Source of the DNA: Kitasatospora sp. NBC_01266
Lineage (GTDB): Bacteria; Actinomycetota; Actinomycetes; Streptomycetales; Streptomycetaceae
NCBI RefSeq assembly: GCF_036242395.1
Contig: NZ_CP108458.1
Coordinates: forward strand, 682,001-746,000
Reading direction: 5' to 3'
DNA length: 64,000 nucleotides
Below, one piece after another: positions 8,470 through 17,566 of this stretch. The translations under genes and the position numbers were made by a program. The notes under the pieces are model-generated. The model made no database searches, was not told the DNA's origin, and worked only from the letters and a program-made list of their open reading frames with translations. Position 1 is the stretch's first letter; the number at the start of each line of letters is the position of its first letter.

Positions 8470-9267
8470 GTGGCTGAAACACCGGAGAAGTTCGACACCG
8501 CGATGACCGCCTGGCAGCAGTGGCAGGAGGCCCCCTGGGGCAGGCTGCGCTACTCCGTTGCCGAGGCCAACCTCGAACGCCACCTCAACGGCCTCGGCAG
8601 TGCGCCGCTCCGGGTGCTCGACCTGGCCGGCGGCGACGGCGGCGACGCGGTCCGGCTCGCCGCCCGCGGACACCACGTCACCATCGTGGACTACGCGCCC
8701 GCCATGCTGCTCGCGGCCACCGAGCGGGCCACCGGCGCCGGCCTGGCGGAGCGGATCACCTGCGTCGAGGCCGACGTGACGGATCTTCCCCGCGAGCTCG
8801 CCGCCGGGGCCTTCGACGTGGTGCTCTGCCACAACCTGCTGCAGTACGTGGCCGACCTCCCCAGCACCCTCGCCGCCGCCCTCGCGCCGCTGCGGCCCGG
8901 TGGCCTGGTCTCGGTGATGGCGGTCAACCGGCACTCCGCGCCGCTGAACATCGCCGTCCGGGAGATGGACCCCGCAGCGGCATACGCCGCCCTCGAGTCC
9001 GATCAGCTGCGTACCCAGATCTTCGACTCCACGTTGACCCTCCACACGGCGGAGGAGATCATCCCGGTCCTGCGGGACCTCGGCTGCCAGGACGTCAGCC
9101 ACTACGGCATTCGCAGCTTCTGCGACTACATCACCGACGACGCGCGCAAGTACGACCCGGCGTTCTACGCGGACCTCGAACGCCTGGAGCTGGCCGTCAC
9201 CGACCGCCCGCCCTACATGCACACGGCCCGGCTCTTCCAGCTCACCGCCCGCAAGCGGGACAGCTGA
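8470..9267 (+). CDS. SAM-dependent methyltransferase (class I)
   Basis: 265 residues from a GTG at 8470, the last start before the conserved domain; longer in-frame extensions lack conserved character. The SAM-binding motif I reads VLDLAGGDGGDAVRLA, followed by an acidic residue in TIVDYAP and the motif CVEADVTDLP. LCHNLLQYV and LRPGGLVSVM are standard later blocks of the Methyltransf_11/25 fold. The C-terminal part (SHYGIRSFCDYITDD) resembles SmtA/CmoM-like enzymes. The methyl acceptor is unknown. Cytoplasmic. Convergent with the ABC operon. Confidence 0.85.
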   Translation: MAETPEKFDTAMTAWQQWQEAPWGRLRYSVAEANLERHLNGLGSAPLRVLDLAGGDGGDAVRLAARGHHVTIVDYAPAMLLAATERATGAGLAERITCVEADVTDLPRELAAGAFDVVLCHNLLQYVADLPSTLAAALAPLRPGGLVSVMAVNRHSAPLNIAVREMDPAAAYAALESDQLRTQIFDSTLTLHTAEEIIPVLRDLGCQDVSHYGIRSFCDYITDDARKYDPAFYADLERLELAVTDRPPYMHTARLFQLTARKRDS

Positions 9268-9352
9268 CACCTGCCCGGCCGTCCCGACTGTCCCTGCTGT
9301 CCCGACTCCCGCACTGTCACGGCAGCTGTCGTGGGGACGTAGAGTCGCGGGA

Positions 9353-9385
9353 GCGGCCGAAGCCAGTTGCGATGGCTTCGGCCGC
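9353..9385. terminator. Bidirectional intrinsic terminator
   Basis: Perfect 13-base arms GCGGCCGAAGCCA and TGGCTTCGGCCGC around a seven-base loop, between the convergent methyltransferase and ABC permease genes. Confidence 0.8.
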
Positions 9386-9416
9386 CCTCGACCTGAATCG
9401 TCGCCTCGTGCCCTGG

Positions 9417-10403
9417 TCAGGCGAGGCGGCGACGCAGCCACCACATGCTGAAGCCGGCCAGTCCCGCTGTGAGGGCGAGGAAGATCGCCGTCTCGTACCA
9501 CTGGAACGTCCAGTAGCGGTCAGCGGGTTGGTAGGACACCGCCACGTGGAAGTCGGCCTTGGCGAGGCAGCTCTGGAAGGCGTCGGCGCCGCCGGCGTGC
9601 TCGCACGGCTCGGTGGCCATGGTGACGGCCCGGCCGGACGAGTTCTGGACCTGCTCGGCACCGGAGAGGACCCAGGCCCCCGGCACACCGAGGTCGGCGA
9701 CGAACGGGGCGTTCGGACCGGTGCCGTTGGTGAAGCCGATCAGCGAAGCGGACCGCATCGTCTCGGCCGTCAGGGCGACGTCCGATCGGGCGGGCGATTC
9801 CAGATGCGGTCGCACGACCAGCGGCATCAGGAACTGGACCGCGACGAAGACCACCAGTGTCACCGCCATCGCCGGCACGGTGCGTCGGACCAGGAGCCCG
9901 ACGCAGGCTCCGAGGGCGACCGCGAAGGCGGCGTACCCGAGCGGAACGATGCCCCGCGCGCCGAAGAGCAGGGGGATGAACCGGTTGTCGTTGATCCGGT
10001 CCACCGGGGCGGCGAACCAGGACACCAGCAGGCTCAGCAGCCCGGCCGTGGCCACGGCCACCGCGCCGACGAACAGGAGCTTGACGGTGAGCCAGCGCGT
10101 GCGGGTGATGCTCTGGTTCCAGACCAGCCGGTGCGTGCCCGTCTCCAGTTCCCTGGCGATCAGCGGGGCACCCCAGAAGGCACCGATCAGGCCCGGCACC
10201 ACCAGCACCAGTGCGCTGCCGAAGTAGTAGGGAAGGTCGTACTGGGAGGTGAACTGGGACAGGTTCGAGCCGGTGGCCACGTCGTTGTGGTACGCGTCCC
10301 GCAGTTGGAAACCGGACACCAGGAGGTAGACCGCGACAGCGGCCAGGGCCGTTGCGGCCACCAGCAGCTGCATCCGGAACTGACGCCAGGTCATCCAGGT
10401 CAT
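9417..10403 (-). CDS. ABC-2 type transporter permease
   Basis: 328 residues with six hydrophobic segments and a large extracytoplasmic loop between the last two (about residues 205-300) containing two Cys (PCEHAG and QSCLAK) that might form a disulphide. Starts at an ATG that overlaps the stop of the ATPase gene by four bases (ATGA), so the two are translationally coupled. Known of such gene sets: GntR (YtrA subfamily), ATPase and permease form small exporter operons often linked to cell-envelope stress or antibiotic response. Substrate unknown. Confidence 0.85.
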   Translation of the reverse strand: MTWMTWRQFRMQLLVAATALAAVAVYLLVSGFQLRDAYHNDVATGSNLSQFTSQYDLPYYFGSALVLVVPGLIGAFWGAPLIARELETGTHRLVWNQSITRTRWLTVKLLFVGAVAVATAGLLSLLVSWFAAPVDRINDNRFIPLLFGARGIVPLGYAAFAVALGACVGLLVRRTVPAMAVTLVVFVAVQFLMPLVVRPHLESPARSDVALTAETMRSASLIGFTNGTGPNAPFVADLGVPGAWVLSGAEQVQNSSGRAVTMATEPCEHAGGADAFQSCLAKADFHVAVSYQPADRYWTFQWYETAIFLALTAGLAGFSMWWLRRRLA

Positions 10404-11296
10404 CGCTGCGCCTCCAGGACAGGGCGGTGCTCGGTGCCGGTGGCGCCGGCCTGGGTCATGTAGGCCAGGACGAGATCCTCCAGGCCGATCGGCTCGATGG
10501 CCCAGGAGGGGTCTTCGACCGCTTCGTCGGCGCGCACCACGAAGGTGCTCTGGCGGTCGGTGTGGTCGGCCTGGACGACGTGCATGCCCGAGGGCAGCGT
10601 GTGGGCCTCGCGGCGGGCGGTGGTGAGCCGGAAGTGGGTGGCGAGCAGGTCGTCGACCTCACCGTCGGCCTGGACCCGGGAGGCGGCCAGGACTATCAGG
10701 TGGTCGCAGACCCGCTCCAGGTCGGAGACCAGGTGGGAGGAGAGCACGGCTGTCGCCTCGGCTTCGGCCACGAACTCCATCAGGCTCTGCAGGAACCCGC
10801 GCCGCGCCAGCGGGTCCAGGGCGGCGACGGGCTCGTCGAGCAGGAGCAGGTCCGGGCGCTTGGCCACGGCCAGGGTCAGTGCGAGTTGGGCGCGTTGTCC
10901 GCCGGAGAGCCGTCCGGCGCGCTGGGTGGGGTCCAGGCCGAGCTGCCGGATGCGGCGTTCGGCGAGCTTGTTGTCCCAGCGGGGGTTGAGTTCGGCGCCC
11001 ATGCGCAGGTGGTCGGCGATGGACAGTGCGGCGTAGGTGGGGGTGTCCTGGGCGACGAAGCCGACCCGGGCCATATGCGCGGTGCTGGACGCGGGCGGTT
11101 CGCCGAGCACGGTGATCGTGCCCGAAGTGGGGGTGAGCATGCCGCAGGCCAACTGCAGCAGCGTGGACTTGCCGGCCCCGTTGGGTCCGACCAGCCCGAC
11201 GACGCGCCCGGTCGGCACGTTCAGCGTGCAGTCGGTCAGTGCCTGGCGTCGGCCGTAGCGTTTGCCCAGCCCTCGGGCTTCGAGTATCAGGGTCAT
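10400..11296 (-). CDS. ABC transporter ATP-binding protein
   Basis: 298 residues. Walker A GPNGAGKST at about 37-45, Q-loop in GFVAQDTPTY, signature LSGGQ near 143, Walker B LLLLDEP near 165, and the switch His in LSSHLVSD. A C-terminal extension of about 75 residues follows the nucleotide-binding domain, as in many exporter ATPases of the drug/lantibiotic class. It overlaps both neighbours by four bases (ATGA at each junction), placing it firmly in a regulator-ATPase-permease operon. It powers the permease encoded next. Confidence 0.93.
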   Translation of the reverse strand: MTLILEARGLGKRYGRRQALTDCTLNVPTGRVVGLVGPNGAGKSTLLQLACGMLTPTSGTITVLGEPPASSTAHMARVGFVAQDTPTYAALSIADHLRMGAELNPRWDNKLAERRIRQLGLDPTQRAGRLSGGQRAQLALTLAVAKRPDLLLLDEPVAALDPLARRGFLQSLMEFVAEAEATAVLSSHLVSDLERVCDHLIVLAASRVQADGEVDDLLATHFRLTTARREAHTLPSGMHVVQADHTDRQSTFVVRADEAVEDPSWAIEPIGLEDLVLAYMTQAGATGTEHRPVLEAQR

Positions 11297-11682
11297 TTCT
11301 CCTCTTCGGTGGAGCTGCGAAAGGTGTTCATGAGCAGGGCTTCGATGCTGTCCTCATCCAGTCCGGCGCCGCGGGCCTTGGCGAGCCAGCGCAGCAGTTC
11401 TCTGCGGAGCGGCTCGTGTTCGGAGGGCGTCGTGTCACCGAGCGTTCCGGTGACGAACGTGCCCACGCCGGGCTTGGCGGAGACCAGGCCCTCGTTCTCC
11501 AGCTGCCGGTAGGCCTTGAGCACGGTGTTGGGGTTGATCGCGACCTTGGCCGCGACGTCCTTGACCTTCGGCAGCCGGTCCCCCTGGGACAGCAGGCCCA
11601 GTCGCAGGGCCTGGCGCACCTGGTGGACCAACTGCATGTAGGGCGCGACGCCCGTCCGGGCCTCGACGTGGAACTCGATCAC
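11293..11682 (-). CDS. GntR-family transcriptional regulator, YtrA subfamily
   Basis: 129 residues from a GTG at 11682 behind GAGG. The N-terminal winged helix contains PYMQLVHQVRQAL, GDRLPKVKDVA and NPNTVLKAYRQLENEGLV, diagnostic for YtrA-type GntR proteins, and there is only a short C-terminal tail without a ligand domain. First gene of the three-gene exporter operon and likely its autorepressor, given an inverted repeat at the promoter. Confidence 0.92.
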   Translation of the reverse strand: MIEFHVEARTGVAPYMQLVHQVRQALRLGLLSQGDRLPKVKDVAAKVAINPNTVLKAYRQLENEGLVSAKPGVGTFVTGTLGDTTPSEHEPLRRELLRWLAKARGAGLDEDSIEALLMNTFRSSTEEEK

Positions 11683-11703
11683 CGCAACCTCATTTATCTA
11701 GCT

Positions 11704-11719
11704 TCCTAGCACTATAGGA
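11704..11719. promoter_or_regulatory. Probable promoter and operator of the GntR-ABC operon
   Basis: TCCTA (11704-11708) and TAGGA (11715-11719) form a perfect inverted repeat with a six-base spacer, 22 bases upstream of the gntR start. On the minus strand the repeat contains TATAGT, a good -10 box, and TTGACA lies at 11742-11737, though the 20-base spacing is longer than usual. A repressor bound here would cover the -10 region. Confidence 0.6.
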
Positions 11720-11975
11720 CTATGCCGCTGAGGCGCTGTCAAGCAGGAGTTGTCGAAGGCCACTTGCAGCCCGCCACCGGGCACTCACCGCAGGGGCATC
11801 GCGGATACCGCTCCGGCCCATGGCAGCGCAGGGGGTGTGACGCGAAGGCGTCGGGGCGTCCATGGGTGTCACCGCCGCCGAGGCGAGGCCACTCCGGCCA
11901 CGTGATCGCGAACTACAGCTGCCGTGACTGGGCATGCCCCAGGACAGCCGGGCCCACCCCGAGGGCCGGCACCCC

Positions 11976-12176
11976 TCAGTGAGCCGCCGTGGTCAGCACG
12001 CCGACCAGTCGGAGAATCGCCTGGCCCCACGGCGTCGCGGCGATCAGCACGCCGAAGACCACGCAACTGATCGCGGTCACCCTCTCGTCATTGCGGGTGC
12101 GGGCCTCCGTGCGCCGCGACAGCCGGACGAGGATGATGACCGCGAGAAACACGGTCGCACTGACGGAAAGCCGCAC
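11976..12176 (-). CDS. Small membrane protein (hypothetical)
   Basis: 66 residues from a GTG at 12176 preceded by GGGGTGGAG. Two hydrophobic segments, about residues 3-17 and 34-60, are separated by a basic/acidic loop (SRRTEARTRNDER). It resembles short two-helix proteins common in Streptomyces genomes and associated plasmids, but I do not recognise a named family. The region between it and the gntR promoter (11720-11975) holds no other gene that I can support. Confidence 0.55.
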   Translation of the reverse strand: MRLSVSATVFLAVIILVRLSRRTEARTRNDERVTAISCVVFGVLIAATPWGQAILRLVGVLTTAAH

Positions 12177-12627
12177 GTCTCCACCCCAGGTGCAGAGTTG
12201 TCCAAGCGACACCGCCCGGGCCCGGCCCGGGAGGTGCGTCTCCCACCGAGAATGCCAGAAACCCGGCCGGCGGGAACCCGGTTCCGCCCATTTCACTCGA
12301 AGACCGTCCGCACCCGTCCCACCGAACCCGAATTCTTCGGCGGCAGGCCGTTGTTTCGCCGGCCGCCCAAGGAATCGTCCGCCAACTCCCGCGCCGGACA
12401 ACCGCCAGATCGTCAGGGCCGTCGCCGACCCGTTGGTCCCGAGCGCACCCATCCGATAGATCATCGCATTTTGCGACCGGATGACATCTCACGGAATCGG
12501 CGAACTCCGTTGTCGCTTCGGCGTCGCAAACCGTCGACACCGACATTCCTGACACGGCATCACTCGACCGGGTGAAATGCCCGGCCGAACGCCCCGGATG
12601 CGAGGTGCATCCGTACACAATCCTTCC
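12177..12627. other. Intergenic region without a supportable gene
   Basis: 451 bases between two divergent genes. Open frames here lack start sites and conserved character. It presumably holds the promoters of the small membrane protein (left) and the I66-like protein (right). I see no clear inverted repeat. Confidence 0.5.
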
Positions 12628-13221
12628 ATGACTGCACCTCTGAGCCGACGCCAGATGCTCGGCACCGCCGCCGCAGCCGGTGCCGCGGCCCTCTTCTCCA
12701 CGGGAACGGCCAAGGCCGCCACCGCGGCAACGACCAAGGCAGCCGGGACGGATCCGGCCGGGGCCGCCCGGTCCTCGGACCGCGCCCGCCGCGCACCCGT
12801 CCCGCCGGGCGTCTACGCGATCACCAAGCCGCACGACCGACTCCTCACCCTGGACGACCGTGAAGGCCCCGTCATCGTCCTGCCTCCTGACGGGGAACCG
12901 GGCTTCCAGGAGTGGCAGTTGGAGAGCCTGTCCAACGGAAACGTCACCCTGCGCAACCTGCGGCACGGCACGTACGCGAGCTACGAGGGCGACCCTTCCG
13001 TCAACAAGCTCGTCGTCGGCCGGCCCACGCCCACCGAGTGGGCGCTGTACCAGAGCGCCGAGCCCCGCAGGTTCCACGTGGTGGTCCCCGGCGGCCCCAT
13101 CGACGGCACCGAACTGGCCCTCGACCTCAGTCTGCTGCTGATCTACCCGCCCCGCACCGCCCTGCGCCCCCTGCGACTCGACGACCGGGACCAGGCCTGG
13201 GGATTCCAGTTCCACGAGTAG
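12628..13221 (+). CDS. Secreted beta-trefoil protein resembling I66 protease inhibitors
   Basis: 197 residues. A twin-arginine-like signal SRRQMLGTAAAAGAAA near residue 6 is followed by an Ala/Thr-rich linker to about residue 55. The remaining ~140 residues start PPGVYAITKP and contain LPPDGEPGFQEWQLE, NGNVTLRN and PTEWALYQ, a pattern like the I66 (cospin-type) inhibitors best known from fungi, which adopt a beta-trefoil fold. Function as a protease inhibitor is inference; the reactive loop cannot be assigned. Monocistronic, ended by a strong terminator. Confidence 0.6.
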   Translation: MTAPLSRRQMLGTAAAAGAAALFSTGTAKAATAATTKAAGTDPAGAARSSDRARRAPVPPGVYAITKPHDRLLTLDDREGPVIVLPPDGEPGFQEWQLESLSNGNVTLRNLRHGTYASYEGDPSVNKLVVGRPTPTEWALYQSAEPRRFHVVVPGGPIDGTELALDLSLLLIYPPRTALRPLRLDDRDQAWGFQFHE

Positions 13222-13291
13222 CGCCCCCGCGACCGACCTCGCACCGAAGGGGCTGAACCCCGACCGTTGCCGGGCAGGCCCTGAAAGGAAG

Positions 13292-13331
13292 TTCACCCAG
13301 GACGGGCCAACTCCGGCCCGTCCTGGGTGAA
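13292..13331. terminator. Strong bidirectional intrinsic terminator
   Basis: Perfect 17-base arms (13292-13308 and 13315-13331, starting TTCACCCAGG) around the loop AACTCC, between the I66-like gene and the convergent zwf. Confidence 0.9.
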
Positions 13332-13368
13332 ACGGCTTGGCGTCGCGCGATGTCCGCGCTCCAGCTGG

Positions 13369-14835
13369 CTAGTTGCCGTCGGGCAGGTACCAGTGATGGG
13401 GCGCGATCAGCGTGTCGATCGCCGCCGGCCCCCAGGAGCCGGGGGCGTAGGGCTGCACCGGGCGCGGGTGCGCGAGGAGTTCGGCGGAGACCTCCCACAG
13501 TCGCTCGATGGAGTCCGAGCGGGTGAAGAGCGACTGGTCGCCGAGCATGGCGTCCAGGAGCAGCCGCTCGTAGCCCTCCAGTCCGTGCCGGCGGCGGAAG
13601 GAGTCCGCGTAGCGGAAGGTCATCTCCGCCGTGCCGAGCCGCATCGCGGGGCCGGGCTCCTTGGCGAGGAAGCGGGCGCTGATCCAGCCGGGGTCGTCGA
13701 AGTCGACCACCAGCGCGTTGCCGCGCTCCGAGGCGGGGTCGTCCTGCGCGTCGTCGGGGAACATCCGCAGCGGGGGCTTCTTGAAGTGCAGGGTGACGGT
13801 CTGACGGCGCTTCGCCATCGACTTGCCGGAGCGCAGGTAGAACGGAACGCCGGCCCAGCGCCAGTTGTCCACCTCGGCGCGCAGCGCGACGAACGTCTCG
13901 GTCTGCGAGTGCGGGTCCACGCCGGGCTCGGCCAGGTAGCCGTCGTACTGCCCGCGCACGACGGCCGCGGGGTCCAGCGACTCAAGCGAGTTGAAGACCT
14001 TGGCCTTCTCGTCGCGCAGTGCCTGCGCGCTCAGCGAGGTCGGCGGTTCCATGGCCACGATGCCGAGCACCTGGAACAGATGGGTGACGATCATGTCCCG
14101 GTAGGTGCCGGTCTTCTCGAAGAAGTCGGCGCGGCCCTCGATCCCGATGGTCTCGGGCACGTCGATCTCGACATGGCTGATGTGATCGCGGTTCCAGACG
14201 GGTTCGAAGAGTCCGTTGGCGAAGCGCAGGGCCAGGATGTTGTCGACGGACTCCTTGCCCAGGAAGTGGTCGATCCGGAACACCTGCGCCTCGTCGAAGA
14301 CCGCGTGGACGGTCTCGTTGAGCGCGCGGGCCGAGGCGAGGTCGGTGCCGAACGGCTTCTCGATGATCACCCGGGTGTCGCGCGCGAGGCCGGTGGCGCC
14401 GAGCATGCCGATCACGGACGTGAAGGCGCCCGGCGGGACGGCCAGGTGGCAGAGCCGGCGCGGTTTTCCGCCGATGGCCTGCTCGGCGTCCCGGACCGCG
14501 TCGAGCAGCGGCTGCGGGTCCTGCGGATCGGCGGCTCCGAAGCTCAGCGCCTCCTCGAAGGCCTGCCAGCTCGCGCCGGTCGGCTCGGTGAGGCCGAACT
14601 GCCGTACCGCTTCCTTCGCGTGGCGACGGAACTCCTGGTCACTCGGCGCGCCGTCGGCCGGCGCGGACCCGATGATCCGGTAGGCCGCCGGGAGCAGCCC
14701 GGCGTTGGCGAGGTGGAAGAGGCCCGGGAGCAGCTTGCGGCGGGCGAGGTCGCCGGTCGCCCCGAACAGCACGATGACGTGGTTCTCGGGGCGGGTGGCC
14801 GGCATGGGGGCGGCTGCCGCCGTCGCGGCGTTCAC
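13369..14835 (-). CDS. zwf: Glucose-6-phosphate 1-dehydrogenase
   Basis: 488 residues, the usual length. The NADP-binding motif GATGDLARRKL is at residues 25-35 and the substrate/catalytic motif RIDHFLGKE lies near 190-200, with its His as the expected base. It oxidises glucose-6-phosphate to 6-phosphogluconolactone, the entry to the pentose phosphate pathway. The start is a GTG at 14835; an internal ATG ten codons later also fits. Actinobacterial zwf is usually found with tal, tkt and opcA; here it stands alone, so this may be a second copy. Confidence 0.95.
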   Translation of the reverse strand: MNAATAAAAPMPATRPENHVIVLFGATGDLARRKLLPGLFHLANAGLLPAAYRIIGSAPADGAPSDQEFRRHAKEAVRQFGLTEPTGASWQAFEEALSFGAADPQDPQPLLDAVRDAEQAIGGKPRRLCHLAVPPGAFTSVIGMLGATGLARDTRVIIEKPFGTDLASARALNETVHAVFDEAQVFRIDHFLGKESVDNILALRFANGLFEPVWNRDHISHVEIDVPETIGIEGRADFFEKTGTYRDMIVTHLFQVLGIVAMEPPTSLSAQALRDEKAKVFNSLESLDPAAVVRGQYDGYLAEPGVDPHSQTETFVALRAEVDNWRWAGVPFYLRSGKSMAKRRQTVTLHFKKPPLRMFPDDAQDDPASERGNALVVDFDDPGWISARFLAKEPGPAMRLGTAEMTFRYADSFRRRHGLEGYERLLLDAMLGDQSLFTRSDSIERLWEVSAELLAHPRPVQPYAPGSWGPAAIDTLIAPHHWYLPDGN

Positions 14836-15044
14836 GGGTGCCGCCGCACTGCGGGGCCGGCCATGCCGGGCCGCACGGGCCTGTCAGATGCGTCAGATGC
14901 CATGGCGGTCAGTCCTCGTCCTTCGGTGCGTCCGAGTGGCGGACCGGGCAGGTGCCGGCGCTCCGTCCACCGCACATCGTGCGGTCGGCGTACGACCCCC
15001 CGATGGGCGGGACACGGCGCGGCGGCGTTCTTCCACCGGACGGG

Positions 15045-17282
15045 CTATCGGGCAGCTGGACCGAACCGGCCGTCACCGTCCGGCTGCCCGGGGTGCCGTG
15101 CCGTGATGCGGGCCAGGTCGGCGCTCAGGCCCTGCAGCCACGCACCCGCGTCGAAGAGCAGCAGCATCGCCGACGCCGCGGTGGCGTCCTGCCCTTCGGG
15201 CGCGGGAGGCGTCCACGTCGGGGCTCCCAGGGGGGCGCGAGGCGCAGTGCCGGCGTCGAGTTGTTCGGCCAGCAGACGGTACTGTCCGGCGAGGACGTCG
15301 GCGTAGCCGTTGATCCCGGCGGCCGGCCCCGCCTGCCGGTCCTGCGGCGACTGCGGCGACTGCGGGGCCTGCGGCGCGGGGCTCGGCCGCTCGTCGAACA
15401 GGCGGCGGGAGCCGCGCAGCGCGTGGTGGCCGGCGATCAGCGCGGCCTGCCAGTCCGGTGCGTCCCTGGCGGGGCCCCGCGGTTCGCACTGGAACTGGGC
15501 GTAGGAGGACTCCGCCAGGCTCAGGGCGTGCGGGATCGTCGAGCGGGCGGGGGCCGGCCCGGTGCCGCCGGCCAGCTGGCGGACGGTGGCGGTGACCGTG
15601 GTGGCGATGGCGCGCAGCAGGTCGGCGATGTCCCTGCGCAGCTCGTCGTGGGCGCCCTTGGGCCAGGCCAGCAGGCCGATGACCAGGCCGATCAGGCTGC
15701 CGGTGACCACGTCCAGCAGGCGGGCTTCGGCCAGGTGCCAGCCGGCCGGGGCGAGTTGGGCGAAGACGGTGGCGACCGTGAGGGTGAACAGGCCCTGGGC
15801 CCAGCCGACGCCCCGCACCGGGCCGAAGCGGAAGGTGGCGAACATGACCACGGGCAGCGCGACGGCGTAGACGTTGGTGTGGTGTCCGGCCGCGACGAGC
15901 AGGCCGGCAGCGGCCAGGGCGCCCAGCATGGTGCCGGTGAGCGCCTGACGGATCGTGGTGCCGGTCTGTCCGGTGGTGGTGCGGGTCAGGGTCAGGGCGG
16001 CCAGCATGGCCCAGAAGCCGTGGGGCAGCGAGAGCACGCCCGCCACCGCGCGGGCCGCGGCCAGGCCCAGGCTCAGGCGGATGGCGTTCTGGAAGTAGAC
16101 CGAGCGGATGCTCAGGTGGCCGGTGAGCCGGTGCCGCCACAGCTGGACGCCGCTCAGCTCGGCGTACCAGAGGGCGCTGCGCAGCGACGGCGGCACCGGC
16201 TGCCGCGCGCCGGCGGCCAGGTCGGCCGTCACCAGCAGGGTCAGTGCCGCCTCGCCCGTTTCGACGAGTGCCGCCTGGCAGCGCATGGTCGCGCCCGTGA
16301 CGTGGCCGCGGGCGATCGCGGTGGCGCGTCCGTCGTGGAAGGCCGTCAGGACCTGCCGCAGGGGGCGCGGATCGGCCGGCGGCGCGCCGCCCAGGGTGGC
16401 CGCCGCCTGCTCGGCGGCTCGGGTGATCTCCCGCAGCAGGTCGAGCACGGCCTGGCCGGGCCCGGATTCCCGGTCGCGGTCGGCCGCCGGTGCGAGGTCG
16501 CGCAGGCGGGCCAGCAGGACGCGGGCCGTCGCGCCGGCCTGGGCCAGCGCCCGCGCCCGCCGTCCCGCTCCCCCGGGCCGGTCCGCCTCGGGGACCTGGG
16601 ACAGGCGCAGCGCCTGGCTCGCGACGTGGGTCTGCTGCCGGGATTCGCCGGTCAGGTCCCAGGGCGGGCCGGTCAGTTGCCGAGCGCAGCGCGCGGCCGT
16701 CCGGGCCGCCTCGGCGGTCAGCTCGCGGTAGCTGCGGGTGGGCGGGTCCGGCAGCAGGGCGGCTTCGGCGGCGATGAGCAGGGCGATGCCGAAGGTCATG
16801 CCGCCGAGTCGTTCGCCGAGGGTGCCGGGGGCGTAGGGGGGAAAGCAGGGCAGGATGTAGAGCAGTTGCAGGCCCGGGGTGGCACCGGCGATCCGCGGGC
16901 CCGCCACCGCGCCGAAGGCCAGCGCGAACCCGATGACGAGCATGCCCGCCACCGCGGCCCAGGTCCGCACCGCCAGCAGGGTTCCGACGGTCAGCAGGAC
17001 CCAGCCCACCGGCAGGACCCTCAGCAGGACGGCGGCCCGCTGCCGCCCCGTCCCGGGGATGCGGGAGAGCCCCGCCATCGACACCGCCCCGAACAGCGCG
17101 TAGGTCGCGGTCACCGGCTGGTGCAGCCCGTACAGGCAGAGGTAGAAGGCGAGGGCGGCGGCCAGCGTCACCCGTACGGACCGGCGCAGCGCGGTCGCCG
17201 CGGGCCCCGGATCGTCGCGCAGGCCGGCCCTGACCCGCGTCAGCGCCCCGCGGAATCCGCTGCGACCGGAGTCGGTGTTCAT
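15045..17282 (-). CDS. FUSC-type integral membrane protein (aromatic acid exporter-like)
   Basis: 745 residues from an ATG at 17282. Two blocks of about five to six hydrophobic helices (residues about 30-190 and 380-530) are separated by a long cytoplasmic helical region, with another soluble region at the C-terminus: the FUSC/YccS/AaeB architecture. The C-terminal tail has a Pro/Gln-rich run (SPAPQAPQSPQSPQ). Members export p-hydroxybenzoate-like acids or act in envelope stress, but the substrate here is unknown. An in-frame extension upstream is Arg/Pro-rich and rejected. Confidence 0.8.
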   Translation of the reverse strand: MNTDSGRSGFRGALTRVRAGLRDDPGPAATALRRSVRVTLAAALAFYLCLYGLHQPVTATYALFGAVSMAGLSRIPGTGRQRAAVLLRVLPVGWVLLTVGTLLAVRTWAAVAGMLVIGFALAFGAVAGPRIAGATPGLQLLYILPCFPPYAPGTLGERLGGMTFGIALLIAAEAALLPDPPTRSYRELTAEAARTAARCARQLTGPPWDLTGESRQQTHVASQALRLSQVPEADRPGGAGRRARALAQAGATARVLLARLRDLAPAADRDRESGPGQAVLDLLREITRAAEQAAATLGGAPPADPRPLRQVLTAFHDGRATAIARGHVTGATMRCQAALVETGEAALTLLVTADLAAGARQPVPPSLRSALWYAELSGVQLWRHRLTGHLSIRSVYFQNAIRLSLGLAAARAVAGVLSLPHGFWAMLAALTLTRTTTGQTGTTIRQALTGTMLGALAAAGLLVAAGHHTNVYAVALPVVMFATFRFGPVRGVGWAQGLFTLTVATVFAQLAPAGWHLAEARLLDVVTGSLIGLVIGLLAWPKGAHDELRRDIADLLRAIATTVTATVRQLAGGTGPAPARSTIPHALSLAESSYAQFQCEPRGPARDAPDWQAALIAGHHALRGSRRLFDERPSPAPQAPQSPQSPQDRQAGPAAGINGYADVLAGQYRLLAEQLDAGTAPRAPLGAPTWTPPAPEGQDATAASAMLLLFDAGAWLQGLSADLARITARHPGQPDGDGRFGPAAR

Positions 17283-17566
17283 GGCCTGGCACCCGTCCGT
17301 GCGATCGGACCCGGACTCCTCCCGGGGACCAGGATGGCACCGGTCGCCCCCGGCCGCAGTCCGCGCGGGGTCCGCCGGGACGCCGGGACGCCCGGATCTC
17401 CGGCACAACTGGCCTCGAGCCTTCGATCAGCAGGCAACTTCCTGAACAGAAGGGAAATTGAAAGGCCACAGGCTCAATCTGGTGTAGAATCTGAAGCATG
17501 AGGGCGGCCTCCGGAGCCGGCATCACGGGGATGCCGACGGATCGCCCACCAGCAGGGGGAAACACC

